DNA of 64,000 nucleotides from Trujillonella endophytica (lineage in GTDB: Bacteria; Actinomycetota; Actinomycetes; Mycobacteriales; Geodermatophilaceae): NCBI RefSeq assembly GCF_900110555.1, contig NZ_FOEE01000009.1, positions 143,243 through 207,242 on the forward strand, given 5' to 3'. Position 1 is the stretch's first letter; the number at the start of each line of letters is the position of its first letter. Below the pieces are notes generated by a model that had not been told where the DNA came from, did no database searches, and saw only the letters and a list, made by a program, of their open reading frames with translations. A program made the position numbers and the translations under genes. Positions 8,034 to 15,141 of the stretch are shown piece by piece.

Positions 8034-8894
8034 ATGACCCACTCCATCGACACCCCGTTCCCGCCGCCGCCGTCCACCACCACCGGGAGCGGCGCCCACG
8101 CCCCCGCCACCGGCGGGTCGCCGTCCACGGCGGACGTCGCCAAGGGCGAGGCCCGCAACGTCGGCCAGACCGCGGCCCAGGGCGCCGGCCAGGTCGCCTC
8201 CACCGCTGCCGACCAGGCCCGCGAGGTCGCACAGGAGACCAAGGCCCAGGCGGCCGACGTGCTCGCCCAGGGCCGTGACCAGCTGCGCCAGCAGACCCTC
8301 GCGCAGCAGCAGAAGGCCGGTCAGGGCCTCGCCGGCCTCGCCGAGGCGCTGCGCGGCATGGCCGACGGCAACGCCCCCGCCCCCGGACCGGCGCGTGACC
8401 TGGTCCAGCAGGGCGCCGGCAAGGTCGAGGAGTTCGCGCACTTCCTGCAGAACCGCGAGCCCGCGGACCTGCTCGAGGAGGTCCGCTCCTTCGCCCGTCG
8501 CAAGCCCGGCACCTTCCTGCTCGGGGCGGCCCTCGCCGGCATCGTCGCCGGGAGGCTGACCAGCGGCGTCAAGGCCGCGCACAGCGACTCCGGCACCGGT
8601 TCCCCGGGCACGTACCGCACGCCGACGAACTACGTCGACCCCGCGCCGGCCTACTCGAGCTACGGCCAGACCGACGTCTACGGCGAGCCGACCACCGGGT
8701 ACGAGACCACGGCGACCCGCGGCACGGAGAACTACCCCGCCGAGAACTACGGGACCGAGACGTACGGCACGACGCCCGGCGCGCCGGTGCCGCCGCCGCC
8801 GTACGGCACGGTGCCCCCGGCCGGCAGCGTCGTCCCGCCGAGCGCGCCGTCCGGCTGGGACGACCCGTCCCGCCGTCCGGGTGGGGTGGCCTGA
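8034..8894 (+). CDS. Hypothetical Ala/Gln-rich protein, first gene of an envelope operon
   Basis: 286 residues. Residues about 30-120 are Ala/Gln/Glu-rich amphipathic helix (QAREVAQETKAQAADVLAQG and similar), reminiscent of apolipoprotein-like or LEA-like repeats. A single hydrophobic segment GTFLLGAALAGIVAGRL follows near residue 165. The C-terminal third is low-complexity, rich in Tyr, Thr, Gly and Pro. AGGAGG four bases before the ATG fixes the start. It is three bases from the holin-X gene and heads a three-gene operon with it and a DUF3618 gene. I do not recognise a named family; context suggests a role at the cell envelope, probably in stress. Confidence 0.75.
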   Translation: MTHSIDTPFPPPPSTTTGSGAHAPATGGSPSTADVAKGEARNVGQTAAQGAGQVASTAADQAREVAQETKAQAADVLAQGRDQLRQQTLAQQQKAGQGLAGLAEALRGMADGNAPAPGPARDLVQQGAGKVEEFAHFLQNREPADLLEEVRSFARRKPGTFLLGAALAGIVAGRLTSGVKAAHSDSGTGSPGTYRTPTNYVDPAPAYSSYGQTDVYGEPTTGYETTATRGTENYPAENYGTETYGTTPGAPVPPPPYGTVPPAGSVVPPSAPSGWDDPSRRPGGVA

Positions 8895-8897
8895 GCC

Positions 8898-9419
8898 ATG
8901 TCGACCCCCTACTCCGGCGCCACCCCGGTCGGCACCCCGCCGGGCTACGGCGATCCGCAGGCCAACTACGCCGTCGGCCCCGATCAGTACGGCGCGCACG
9001 CGGGAACCATGGGCACGCCGACCACCGACGAGGGGCGTCCCGACGTCGGGGGCACCTCGGTCGGCCAGCTCATGGGTGAGGTCGCCAAGGACCTCTCCAC
9101 CCTGATGCGCCAGGAGCTCGAGCTCGCCAAGGTCGAGGTCAAGGCCGAGGCCACCAAGGCGGGCAAGGGCGCCGGGCTGATGGGCGCCGCGGGCTTCGCC
9201 GGCTACATGGTGCTGCTGTTCCTCTCCATCGCCCTGTGGTGGGCCCTGTACCACCTGGTGGGCCACAGCTGGTCGGCGCTGATCGTCGCCGTCCTCTGGG
9301 CCATCGTCGGAGCCGTCGCCTTCGTGATGGGCCGCAACCAGCTCAAGCGGGTCAACCCCAAGCCCGAGCGCACCGTGGACACCCTGTCGCAGGTGCCCGG
9401 CGCCCTGAAGCCCCACTGA
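8898..9419 (+). CDS. Phage holin family (actinobacterial holin-X) membrane protein
   Basis: 173 residues with the Phage_holin_3_6 (PF07332) layout: a flexible N-terminus, then TSVGQLMGEVAKDLSTLMRQELELAKVEVKAEATKAGKGAG, then two transmembrane helices (FAGYMVLLFLSIALWWALYHLV and SALIVAVLWAIVGAVAFVMG) and a short basic/Pro-rich tail. The amphipathic helix before the membrane pair is the family hallmark. Despite the name, these chromosomal proteins are common in actinobacteria and are not evidence of a prophage; no phage genes surround it. It sits between the 8034 gene and the DUF3618 gene in one operon. Confidence 0.9.
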   Translation: MSTPYSGATPVGTPPGYGDPQANYAVGPDQYGAHAGTMGTPTTDEGRPDVGGTSVGQLMGEVAKDLSTLMRQELELAKVEVKAEATKAGKGAGLMGAAGFAGYMVLLFLSIALWWALYHLVGHSWSALIVAVLWAIVGAVAFVMGRNQLKRVNPKPERTVDTLSQVPGALKPH

Positions 9420-9460
9420 CCAGCGGCTCCCCGCCCCCACACCCCCTGGAGACACCAGAG

Positions 9461-10135
9461 ATGACCACTCCCACCAGCAACGACCCGGACGTCATCCGGC
9501 GGCAGATCGAGGAGACGCGGCGCGAGCTCAGCTACGACGTCGACGCCCTCAACGAGAAGGTCAACCCCGCGCGGGTCATGGACCGGCGCGTCAGCGCGGC
9601 CAAGGGCCGCATCACGCAGGCCAAGGAGAAGGTGATGGGCACAGCGCACGACTCGACGTCGACCGCCCAGTACCACGCCCAGAGCGCCGTGGGCTCGGTG
9701 CAGGGCGCCGCCTCCAGCGCCGCGGACTCGGTGCAGGGCGCAGCGTCCAGCGCTGCGCACGCCGTGCAGCAGGCTCCCGACACCATCGCGCGGCAGACCC
9801 AGGGCAACCCCCTGGCGGCCGGGCTGATCGCGTTCGGCGTCGGCTGGCTGGTGTCGAGCCTGATGCCCGCCACGCAGCGGGAGCAGGAGCTCGCGCAGCA
9901 GGCCGAGACCGCGTTCCGCGACAACAAGGACGCGCTGCTGGCCCCGGCCAAGCAGGTCGCGCAGGAGATCGGCGAGGAGCTCAAGCCGGTCGCCCAGCAC
10001 GCCGTCGAGGAGGTCCGGGCCACCGCGACCGACGCCGCGCAGACGGTCAAGCAGGAGGGCCAGTCGGCCGCTCAGGACGTCCAGGGTCAGGCCCAGGCGT
10101 CCAAGCAGACGGTGCAGAGCCAGTCCACCAGCTGA
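9461..10135 (+). CDS. DUF3618 domain-containing protein
   Basis: 224 residues. The N-terminus (DPDVIRRQIEETRRELSYDVDALNEKVNP) is the DUF3618 signature. A middle region carries a direct repeat, SVQGAASSAADSVQGAASSAA. One hydrophobic helix (PLAAGLIAFGVGWLVSSLMP) lies near residues 118-137, and a long Gln/Ala-rich amphipathic C-terminus follows. The ATG at 9461 has GGAG ten bases upstream. The order holin-X then DUF3618 is common in actinobacteria; the trio probably makes a membrane-associated complex whose function is unknown. A strong hairpin follows the stop codon. Confidence 0.88.
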   Translation: MTTPTSNDPDVIRRQIEETRRELSYDVDALNEKVNPARVMDRRVSAAKGRITQAKEKVMGTAHDSTSTAQYHAQSAVGSVQGAASSAADSVQGAASSAAHAVQQAPDTIARQTQGNPLAAGLIAFGVGWLVSSLMPATQREQELAQQAETAFRDNKDALLAPAKQVAQEIGEELKPVAQHAVEEVRATATDAAQTVKQEGQSAAQDVQGQAQASKQTVQSQSTS

Positions 10136-10149
10136 GCAGGAACCGCACA

Positions 10150-10182
10150 GCGCGCCCCGCCGGGTCTCCCGGCGGGGCGCGC
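10150..10182 (+). terminator. Strong hairpin terminator after the DUF3618 operon
   Basis: A perfect 15-bp GC-only stem with a TCT loop starts 14 bases after the stop codon at 10135. There is no U-tract, which is usual for actinobacterial terminators. Confidence 0.75.
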
Positions 10183-10296
10183 GCGCGTCCGGGGCCGCGT
10201 CACCTGGACGGGTGAGGGCCCGGACTCCGGGCTGCAGCACGCGCCCCGGGGCGCCGACGTCGGGAGGAGAGACCTCCGACCGACGGGAGCACCACC

Positions 10297-10686
10297 GTGG
10301 AGCGAGCGGCACCGCGCGTCCTCGTCGCCGACGACGAGGACGACATCCGCGGCCTCGTGCGCCTGGCCGTGCGGCGCGCCGGGTGCACCGTGGTCGCCGA
10401 GGTGGCCGACGGTCTCGCGGCCCTGGACGCCGCCCGGACCGCCGTGCCCGATCTGGCGGTGCTCGACGTGTCGATGCCCGGCGCCACCGGCCTGGAGGTC
10501 TGCGCCGCGCTGCGGGCGGACGCTGACCTGTCGGGCATCCGGGTGCTGCTGCTGTCGGCCGGCGCGTCCGCCGACGACGTCGCCCGCGGGCTGGCCGCCG
10601 GTGCCGACAGCTACCTCGCCAAGCCCTTCTCGGTGGCCGGCCTCGTGACTCGGGTCCGCGAGCTCGCCGCCGGGGGCACCGCATGA
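10297..10686 (+). CDS. Single-domain response regulator (REC only)
   Basis: 129 residues forming a complete receiver domain with no output domain. The acidic pocket VADDEDD, the phosphoacceptor in VLDVSMPG (near residue 56), and the conserved Lys in YLAKPFS are all present, so it should be phosphorylatable. GTG start with GGGAG upstream. It overlaps the downstream PAS-histidine kinase by four bases (ATGA), so kinase and regulator are co-produced. A lone receiver acts by protein-protein contact or in a phosphorelay; the nearby REC-Hpt protein (13103) is a tempting partner, but that is inference. Confidence 0.92.
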   Translation: MERAAPRVLVADDEDDIRGLVRLAVRRAGCTVVAEVADGLAALDAARTAVPDLAVLDVSMPGATGLEVCAALRADADLSGIRVLLLSAGASADDVARGLAAGADSYLAKPFSVAGLVTRVRELAAGGTA

Positions 10687-11957
10687 CCGCCGTCGACGCG
10701 TTCCCGCCGACCACCGACGCCCTGCCCCTCGACGACGCCGGGCTGCTGCGCGCGGAGGTGGCCCGGCTGACCGGCGAGCGCGACGCGCTGCGCGCGCAGA
10801 TGGAGCGCCGGGACGTCGAGCTCGAGACCGCCACCCGCATGCTTGCCGCCCGCGCGCAGACGATGACCAGCGTCATTGACGCCGTCACCGAGCAGTCGAT
10901 CATCGGCACCGACGTCGACGGCGTCGTCCGCGTCTGGAACCCCGGCGCCGAGAAGCTGCTGGGCCGGCCGCGCGCCGACGTCGTCCGGAAGCAGCGGATC
11001 ACCGACTTCCACCTCGCCGAGGAGCTGGCCGCGGCCGGCGGCGGGCTGTCCGCGCTGGTGCAGGTGGCCCTGGCCGAGGGCCGTGACGTCCGGGACTGGA
11101 CGTACGTGACGGCCACCGGCGAGGAGCGCACGGTGTCGGTCGCGGTCACCCCGCGCAGCGACGACTCCGGGGAGCACGCCGGCTGGAACTTCGTCGGCAC
11201 CGACATGACCGAGGCCCGCGCCGCCGAGCGGCTCAAGGACCAGTTCGTCAGCCTGATCAGCCACGAGCTGCGGACGCCGCTGAGCGCGATCCTCGGCTAC
11301 CTGGAGCTCGTCCTCGACGACCCCGACCAGCCCCTCACCGACGAGCAGCGGTCCTACCTGTCGATCGTGGAGCGCAACGCCCAGCGGCTGCTCCGGCTGG
11401 TCGGCGACCTGCTGTTCACCGCGCAGGTCGAGGCCGGCCGGTTCACCCTCCAGCCCGAGGACGTCGACCTCTCCGCCGTCCTCCGGGGCGCCGAGGAGAC
11501 CGCCCGCGTGGCCGCGACCGCCGGGGGCGTGCGGGTGGACCTGGAGCTGCCCGCCGAGGCTCTGGTGGTCCGCGGGGACGCCGTCCGGCTCGGGCAGGCC
11601 TGCGACAACCTCGTCTCCAACGCCGTGAAGTTCACCCCGGCCGGCGGGCGGGTCACCCTGACCCTGCGGGCCGGCTGGCAGCACGCCGACGGCCGGTTCG
11701 GCGACCGGGAGCTGCCCGGGACGGCGCCCGTCGTCCGCATCGCGGTCCGCGACACCGGCTACGGCATCCCCGCCGCCGAGCTCGACCAGCTGTTCACCCG
11801 CTTCTTCCGTGCCTCCACCGCGCGGCGCAATGCCGTCAAGGGCGTGGGTCTCGGTCTGTCGATCACCAAGGCGATCACCACGGCGCACGGGGGCACACTC
11901 GACGTCGCCAGCGTCGAGGGCCGGGGCACCACCTTCACGCTGACGCTCCCCCGCTGA
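10683..11957 (+). CDS. Cytoplasmic PAS-domain sensor histidine kinase
   Basis: 424 residues with no transmembrane segment. Order: N-terminal coiled-coil-like stretch (LRAEVARLTGERDALRAQME), PAS domain at about residues 60-175 (IIGTDVDGVVRVWNPGAEKLLGR ... GWNFVGTDMTEARAAERLK), HisKA dimerisation domain with the phospho-His in ISHELRTPLSAILGYLE (near residue 194), and HATPase with N-box NLVSNAVKFTPAGG, G1 DTGYGIP and G2 GVGLGLSITKA. All catalytic motifs are intact. A soluble PAS kinase reads an internal signal. Its only co-encoded regulator is the receiver-only protein directly upstream. The fibre-like locus starts 310 bases downstream beyond a tandem repeat. Confidence 0.95.
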   Translation: MTAVDAFPPTTDALPLDDAGLLRAEVARLTGERDALRAQMERRDVELETATRMLAARAQTMTSVIDAVTEQSIIGTDVDGVVRVWNPGAEKLLGRPRADVVRKQRITDFHLAEELAAAGGGLSALVQVALAEGRDVRDWTYVTATGEERTVSVAVTPRSDDSGEHAGWNFVGTDMTEARAAERLKDQFVSLISHELRTPLSAILGYLELVLDDPDQPLTDEQRSYLSIVERNAQRLLRLVGDLLFTAQVEAGRFTLQPEDVDLSAVLRGAEETARVAATAGGVRVDLELPAEALVVRGDAVRLGQACDNLVSNAVKFTPAGGRVTLTLRAGWQHADGRFGDRELPGTAPVVRIAVRDTGYGIPAAELDQLFTRFFRASTARRNAVKGVGLGLSITKAITTAHGGTLDVASVEGRGTTFTLTLPR

Positions 11958-11960
11958 CCC

Positions 11961-12130
11961 CGCGCAACTCCGCGCTTCTGCCCCGGCGCAATTCCGCGCT
12001 TCCGCGCCGGGGCAATTCCGCGCTTCCGCACCAGGGCAATTCCGCGCTTCCGCACCGGGGCAATTCCGCGCTTCCGCGCCGGGGCAATTCCGCGCTTCCG
12101 CGCCGGGGCAATTCCGCGCTTCCGCGCCGG
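11961..12130 (+). repeat. 24-bp tandem repeat cluster 1 (7 copies)
   Basis: Seven copies of a 24-bp unit with core AATTCCGCGCTTC and a variable linker (CGCCGGGGC, CACCAGGGC, CACCGGGGC). The CGCGCTT core recurs at 11971, 11995, 12019, 12043, 12067, 12091 and 12115, a strict 24-bp period. It begins four bases after the kinase stop codon. Because 24 is divisible by three, spurious open reading frames run through it on both strands (repeats of AEARNCPG). The same core in opposite orientation forms cluster 2 at 60.12 kb. Confidence 0.95.
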
Positions 12131-12152
12131 GCACTGTCCCGCCGGGGGTACG

Positions 12153-12233
12153 GGCGGCAATTGCGGAAGCCTTGCGGATCGCGGGCGGGTGGGCTGCGGT
12201 TGCCGGCCCAGAGTCGTTCCTGCCAGCCGGGAC
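12153..12233 (+). promoter_or_regulatory. Shared upstream element, copy A (before the TasA/CalY-like gene)
   Basis: Contains GAAGCCTTGCGG, then GCGGGCGGGTGGGCTGCGG and TTGCCGGCCCAGAG, then GTTCCTGCC. Nearly the whole 75 bases match copy B before the signal peptidase gene; copy C before the 14679 gene keeps TTGCGG, then CCAGAG at the same spacing (35-36 bases). The TTGCGG lies 96 bases before the start codon. Could be a shared promoter/operator or a structured 5' leader. Confidence 0.6.
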
Positions 12234-12267
12234 ACCCCGCCCCCGGCCCAGCCCGCAGGAGACCGAC

Positions 12268-12879
12268 ATGACCACCACCGCCGCCACCACCCGCAAGATC
12301 GTCGGCTCCCTCGGCGTCCTCGGCGCAGCCGCCGCCGTCGCCGGCCTCGGCACCTTCGGCACGTTCACCGACTCCACCACCCCGGTCACCGCCAACGTCG
12401 CCTCCGGCACCGTCGACATCGACCTGACCAGCCCGGCGAACGCCATCACCGTCCCCGCCACGGGCCTGGTCCCCGGCGACTCCGCCTCCCGCGCCCTCAC
12501 CCTGCGCAACCTCGGCACCGCGGACCTCTCCTCGGTCTCGCTCGCCGTCACCGCACCCACCAGCAGCGTCCTGGACACCAACACCGCGCTCGGCCTGCAG
12601 CTCTCCATCGACGCCTGCACCGTGCCCTGGACCCAGGCCGGCACCGCGACCGCCCCCACCTACACCTGCACCGGCGGCATCACCCGCTCCGTGCTCCCCG
12701 CCACCCCGGTCAAGGGCACCCACACGCTGAACAACCTGACCGGTCTCACCGCGGGCAACACCGACCACCTCGTCTTCACGGTCACCCTGCCCGCCGGCGC
12801 CGACAACACGTTCCAGAACAAGACCACCGTCCTGAACCTCGTCTTCACCGGCGTCCAGCGCAACGCCACCACCCGCTGA
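12268..12879 (+). CDS. TasA/CalY (camelysin)-like exported protein, putative SipW substrate
   Basis: 203 residues. N-terminal signal: TTRKIVGSLGVLGAAAAVAGLGTFGTFTDSTTPVTANV, i.e. a long hydrophobic stretch followed by the F-T-D-S motif typical of TasA/camelysin-type SipW substrates, where cleavage falls just before the motif. The mature part is a Thr/Ser/Ala-rich beta-strand protein with the family pattern VASGTVDIDL ... VPGDSASRALTLRNLGTADLSS. Two cysteines (DACTVPW, YTCTGG) may form a disulfide. RBS AGGAG six bases before the ATG. TasA in Bacillus forms biofilm fibres; the actinobacterial relatives are largely uncharacterised. A SipW-type peptidase gene lies 1 kb downstream, so export and assembly as a surface fibre is likely. 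Confidence 0.82.
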   Translation: MTTTAATTRKIVGSLGVLGAAAAVAGLGTFGTFTDSTTPVTANVASGTVDIDLTSPANAITVPATGLVPGDSASRALTLRNLGTADLSSVSLAVTAPTSSVLDTNTALGLQLSIDACTVPWTQAGTATAPTYTCTGGITRSVLPATPVKGTHTLNNLTGLTAGNTDHLVFTVTLPAGADNTFQNKTTVLNLVFTGVQRNATTR

Positions 12880-12929
12880 CCGCCACCCCGGCCATCACCG
12901 ACCACCGACCACGACGACGGAGGGACCCG

Positions 12930-13109
12930 ATGACCCGCACCGCCTTCCCGGCGCACCGGCTCGCCGTCCCGGGGCTCGTGCTCGCCCTGGTCGTCACCGG
13001 CACCCTGCCGGTCTGGGCAGCTGCCGCCTCCGCCCGACCGGAGCCGACCCGCGTCTGCGCCGTCGACGCCTCCGCCCCCGCCGACCACGCGGAGCCGGGC
13101 CGATGCTGA
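12930..13109 (+). CDS. Small secreted or membrane-anchored protein, unknown
   Basis: 59 residues: MTRTAFPAHRLAVPGLVLAL, then a hydrophobic helix ending in PVWAAAASA (a possible signal-peptidase I site), then a short tail with two cysteines (RVCAVDAS ... EPGRC-stop). GGAGGG nine bases upstream supports the ATG. It overlaps the next gene (REC-Hpt) by seven bases and follows the TasA-like gene by 50 bases, so all three are probably co-transcribed. The mature peptide would be only about 25 residues. I know no family; it may be an accessory of fibre assembly. Confidence 0.6.
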   Translation: MTRTAFPAHRLAVPGLVLALVVTGTLPVWAAAASARPEPTRVCAVDASAPADHAEPGRC

Positions 13110-13759
13110 CCGCACTGGTCGTCGGGCCCGACGCCACCGACCGCGCTCGCACCGCCGCCCTGGTGTCGGCCGCCGGGTGGCAGGTCCGGGAGGCCACCGG
13201 CGTCCGCGAGGCCCTGGCCGTGGCCCGCTCCGCGGAGCTGGACCTGGTGGTGACCGACCTCGGCATGCCCGACGGCGACGGGCCCGCGCTGCTGCGCCGG
13301 CTGCGCCTGAGCGGCTGCCGCGCGCACCTGGTGGGCACCGCGACCGAGCCCACCGCCGAGGTCCGCGAGGCCGGGAGCGCGGCGGGGGCGTTCGCCGTCC
13401 TCCCCGCCCCGGTCGACGCCGGCGTGCTGCTGCGCTTCCTGCTGGGCCGGGGCACGGCCGCGGCGGACGGCGGACCCGCCGACGACACGACCGAGGACAT
13501 CGTGGACGGCGACCTCGACGGCCGGCTGCAGGAGCTCTACGTCAGCGCCCTCCCGGGTCGCCTGTCCGCCATCGACGCCGGGGCCCGCGCCGGGGACGCC
13601 CCCGCGCTCGCTTTCGCCTCCACCACCCTCGCCGGCACCAGCGCGCAGCTGGGACACCCCGAGGTGGCGCAGCTGTGCCGGGCCATCGCCGCGGACGCGC
13701 GCCGCGGTGTCCTCGCGCACGAGCTGGTCGACCGGCTGCTGGACCTCGCGACCGCCTGA
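13103..13759 (+). CDS. Degenerate REC-Hpt fusion protein
   Basis: 218 residues. The N-terminal receiver fold (MLTALVVGPDATDRARTAALV ... LVVTDLGMPDGDGPALLRRL) keeps the phosphoacceptor Asp near residue 51, but the acidic pair after strand 1 is reduced to GPD and the conserved Lys before the last Pro is Ala (VLPAPVD instead of xxxKPxx). The C-terminal domain (about residues 140-218) looks like an Hpt four-helix bundle, but the motif normally written AHxLKGxSxxLG reads TTLAGTSAQLG, so the phosphorylatable His is missing. Either it is a signal sink/scaffold or it works without phosphotransfer. It is in the fibre-like operon. Confidence 0.75.
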   Translation: MLTALVVGPDATDRARTAALVSAAGWQVREATGVREALAVARSAELDLVVTDLGMPDGDGPALLRRLRLSGCRAHLVGTATEPTAEVREAGSAAGAFAVLPAPVDAGVLLRFLLGRGTAAADGGPADDTTEDIVDGDLDGRLQELYVSALPGRLSAIDAGARAGDAPALAFASTTLAGTSAQLGHPEVAQLCRAIAADARRGVLAHELVDRLLDLATA

Positions 13760-13790
13760 GCCGCGCACCGCCGTCTCCCCGGGCCCCGGC

Positions 13791-13870
13791 CGGCACGTTG
13801 CGGAGACCTTGCGGCGGCCGGGCGGGTGGGCTGCGGTTGCCGGACCAGTGTGGTTCCTGCCGGCGAGGAA
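13791..13870 (+). promoter_or_regulatory. Shared upstream element, copy B (before the SipW-type peptidase gene)
   Basis: Matches copy A across about 75 bases with few differences: GAGACCTTGCGG, GGGCGGGTGGGCTGCGG, TTGCCGGACCAG and GGTTCCTGCC. TTGCGG to CCAG spacing is 36 bases, identical to copy A. It lies 108 bases before the peptidase start, just outside the stop of the REC-Hpt gene. Confidence 0.6.
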
Positions 13871-13916
13871 CCGGCGCCGCGCGCCACCGCCGACCACGAG
13901 ATCCTCCGGAGACACC

Positions 13917-14558
13917 ATGACCGCCGTCCTCCCCGCCCGCGCACCGGGCGCCGTCCGCGAGCCGGCCCCGGTCGCGGAGGCCACGGGCACCGCTCGCCCC
14001 GCCCCGATCCGCGCCGCGGCCCGCCTCGCCGGCCGCTGGACGCTGCGCGCGCTCGTCGCCGCTGCGGTGCTGGCCTTCCTCGGCCTGGCCGTCGGCCCGC
14101 ACGTCCTCGGCTACCGCACCATGACGATGCTGACCGGGAGCATGGCGCCCGCGATCGCCCCGGGCGACGTCATCGTGTCCACGCCTGTGGACGTGGACGA
14201 CGTCGCGGTCGGGATGATCATCACCTACCGCATCCCGGTCGACGACCACCGCGTCGTCACCCACCGCGTGGTCGAGGTGGAGCGGACCGCCGCCGACGGC
14301 ACCCTGTCGGTCCGCACCCAGGGCGACGCCAACGCCGCTGCGGACCCCTGGACCGCTGTCCTCTCCGGCGACACGGCCTGGCAGGTGCAGGCCGTCGTCC
14401 CGAAGCTCGGGACCGTGATCACGGCCCTGCGCGACCCCGCCGTCTCCACGGCCCTCGTCTACGGCGCGCCGGCCCTGCTCGCCGCCTGGATGCTGCTGAC
14501 CATCTGGCGGCCGGCCCGCGACGAGCAGCCCGCCGAGGCCCCCGCGCCTGACGCCTGA
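13917..14558 (+). CDS. SipW-type (ER-type) signal peptidase I
   Basis: 213 residues. An N-terminal Pro/Ala-rich segment, a membrane helix (LRALVAAAVLAFLGLAVG), the catalytic Ser motif MLTGSMAPAIAPGDVI near residue 75, and VVTHRVVEV with His (near residue 115) in place of the bacterial catalytic Lys. The Ser/His pair defines the SipW/ER-type class that processes TasA-like substrates. The usual GDAN segment follows (TQGDANAAADPW), then a C-terminal membrane helix (ALVYGAPALLAAWMLLTIW). Preceded by element copy B; the neighbours at 12268 and 14679 carry the substrate-type signal, making them the likely clients. Confidence 0.9.
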   Translation: MTAVLPARAPGAVREPAPVAEATGTARPAPIRAAARLAGRWTLRALVAAAVLAFLGLAVGPHVLGYRTMTMLTGSMAPAIAPGDVIVSTPVDVDDVAVGMIITYRIPVDDHRVVTHRVVEVERTAADGTLSVRTQGDANAAADPWTAVLSGDTAWQVQAVVPKLGTVITALRDPAVSTALVYGAPALLAAWMLLTIWRPARDEQPAEAPAPDA

Positions 14559-14565
14559 CGCCCCC

Positions 14566-14640
14566 TTGTGCATCCCTTGCGGCAACCGCGCGGGGACCCC
14601 GCGCTCGGCGGACCAGAGTTCGACCTGTTCCCGGCAGCCC
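14566..14640 (+). promoter_or_regulatory. Shared upstream element, copy C (before the 14679 gene)
   Basis: A more diverged copy: CCCTTGCGGCAACCGCGCGGGG, then GGACCAGAGTTCGACCTGTTCCCGGC. TTGCGG and CCAGAG are separated by 35 bases, as in copies A and B, and TTGCGG lies 101 bases before the start codon. Confidence 0.5.
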
Positions 14641-14678
14641 CCGCCGGTGACCACCCGCACCCGAGAGGAGTCCGAGCC

Positions 14679-15137
14679 ATGATCCGCACTCGACGCAGCG
14701 CGCTCCTGCTCGTCCTCGCCGTCGCCGTCCTGCTCGGGGCCGCCCTGCCCGCGCACGCCCGGTTCTCCGACACCGGCGCCGTCACCACGGCCCCGATGCG
14801 CACGGTCGACGTGCTGCCGCCGACCAACCTCAGCACCGCGGGCACCAAGTGCGTCCCGGTCCACAACTCCGCCGGCCAGCAGACGGGCACCCGCCTGGAG
14901 GCCAAGCTGAGCTGGACCGCCAGCCCCACGCCGGGCGTCGTCCGCTACGTGGTGAGCGCGCACGTCAACGGCACTCTCTACCCGTACCCGGTGGCCGTCA
15001 TCGACGCGCCGAACACGGTCGCCCGCGACGACTACGACGCCTCGGTGCTCGCCAACGACGTGAAGGTCAGCATCACCGCGGTGACCGGCTACGGCTGGAC
15101 CGAGCAGTCGGTGCTGTCGGGCAGCATCCGCTGCTGA
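14679..15137 (+). CDS. Second putative SipW-processed secreted protein
   Basis: 152 residues. Signal: MIRTRRSALLLVLAVAVLLG, then ALPAHARFSDTGAV. The F-S-D-T motif directly after the hydrophobic core is the same landmark seen in TasA-like proteins. The mature part looks like a small fibronectin-III-like beta domain: LEAKLSWTASPTPGVVRYVVSAHV ... VKVSITAVTGYGWTEQSVLSGSI; two cysteines are present (TKCVPV, SIRC at the very C-terminus). RBS AGGAG before the ATG. A minor fibre component or adhesin is a reasonable guess. The gene converges on the OmpR regulator with four bases between stops. Confidence 0.75.
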   Translation: MIRTRRSALLLVLAVAVLLGAALPAHARFSDTGAVTTAPMRTVDVLPPTNLSTAGTKCVPVHNSAGQQTGTRLEAKLSWTASPTPGVVRYVVSAHVNGTLYPYPVAVIDAPNTVARDDYDASVLANDVKVSITAVTGYGWTEQSVLSGSIRC

Positions 15138-15141
15138 TCGA

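Noticed and set aside
8898..9419. Prophage remnant, because of the holin name
   Set aside because: The gene belongs to the chromosomal actinobacterial holin-X family and is in an operon with DUF3618; no phage structural or integrase genes are near.
11961..12130. CRISPR array
   Set aside because: The repeat unit is only 24 bp with almost no variable spacer sequence and no cas genes nearby; it is a plain tandem repeat.
12153..12233. c-di-GMP (GEMM) or c-di-AMP riboswitch in the shared upstream element
   Set aside because: The conserved cores of these classes, as I remember them, are not present; the GGGTGGGCTGCGG stretch does not fit either.
11759..12235. Proteins made of repeats such as AEARNCPG or NSALLPRG at the two repeat clusters
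   Set aside because: Because the repeat period is 24 (or 47) bases the frames stay open, but there is no ribosome site or family match and both strands are open.
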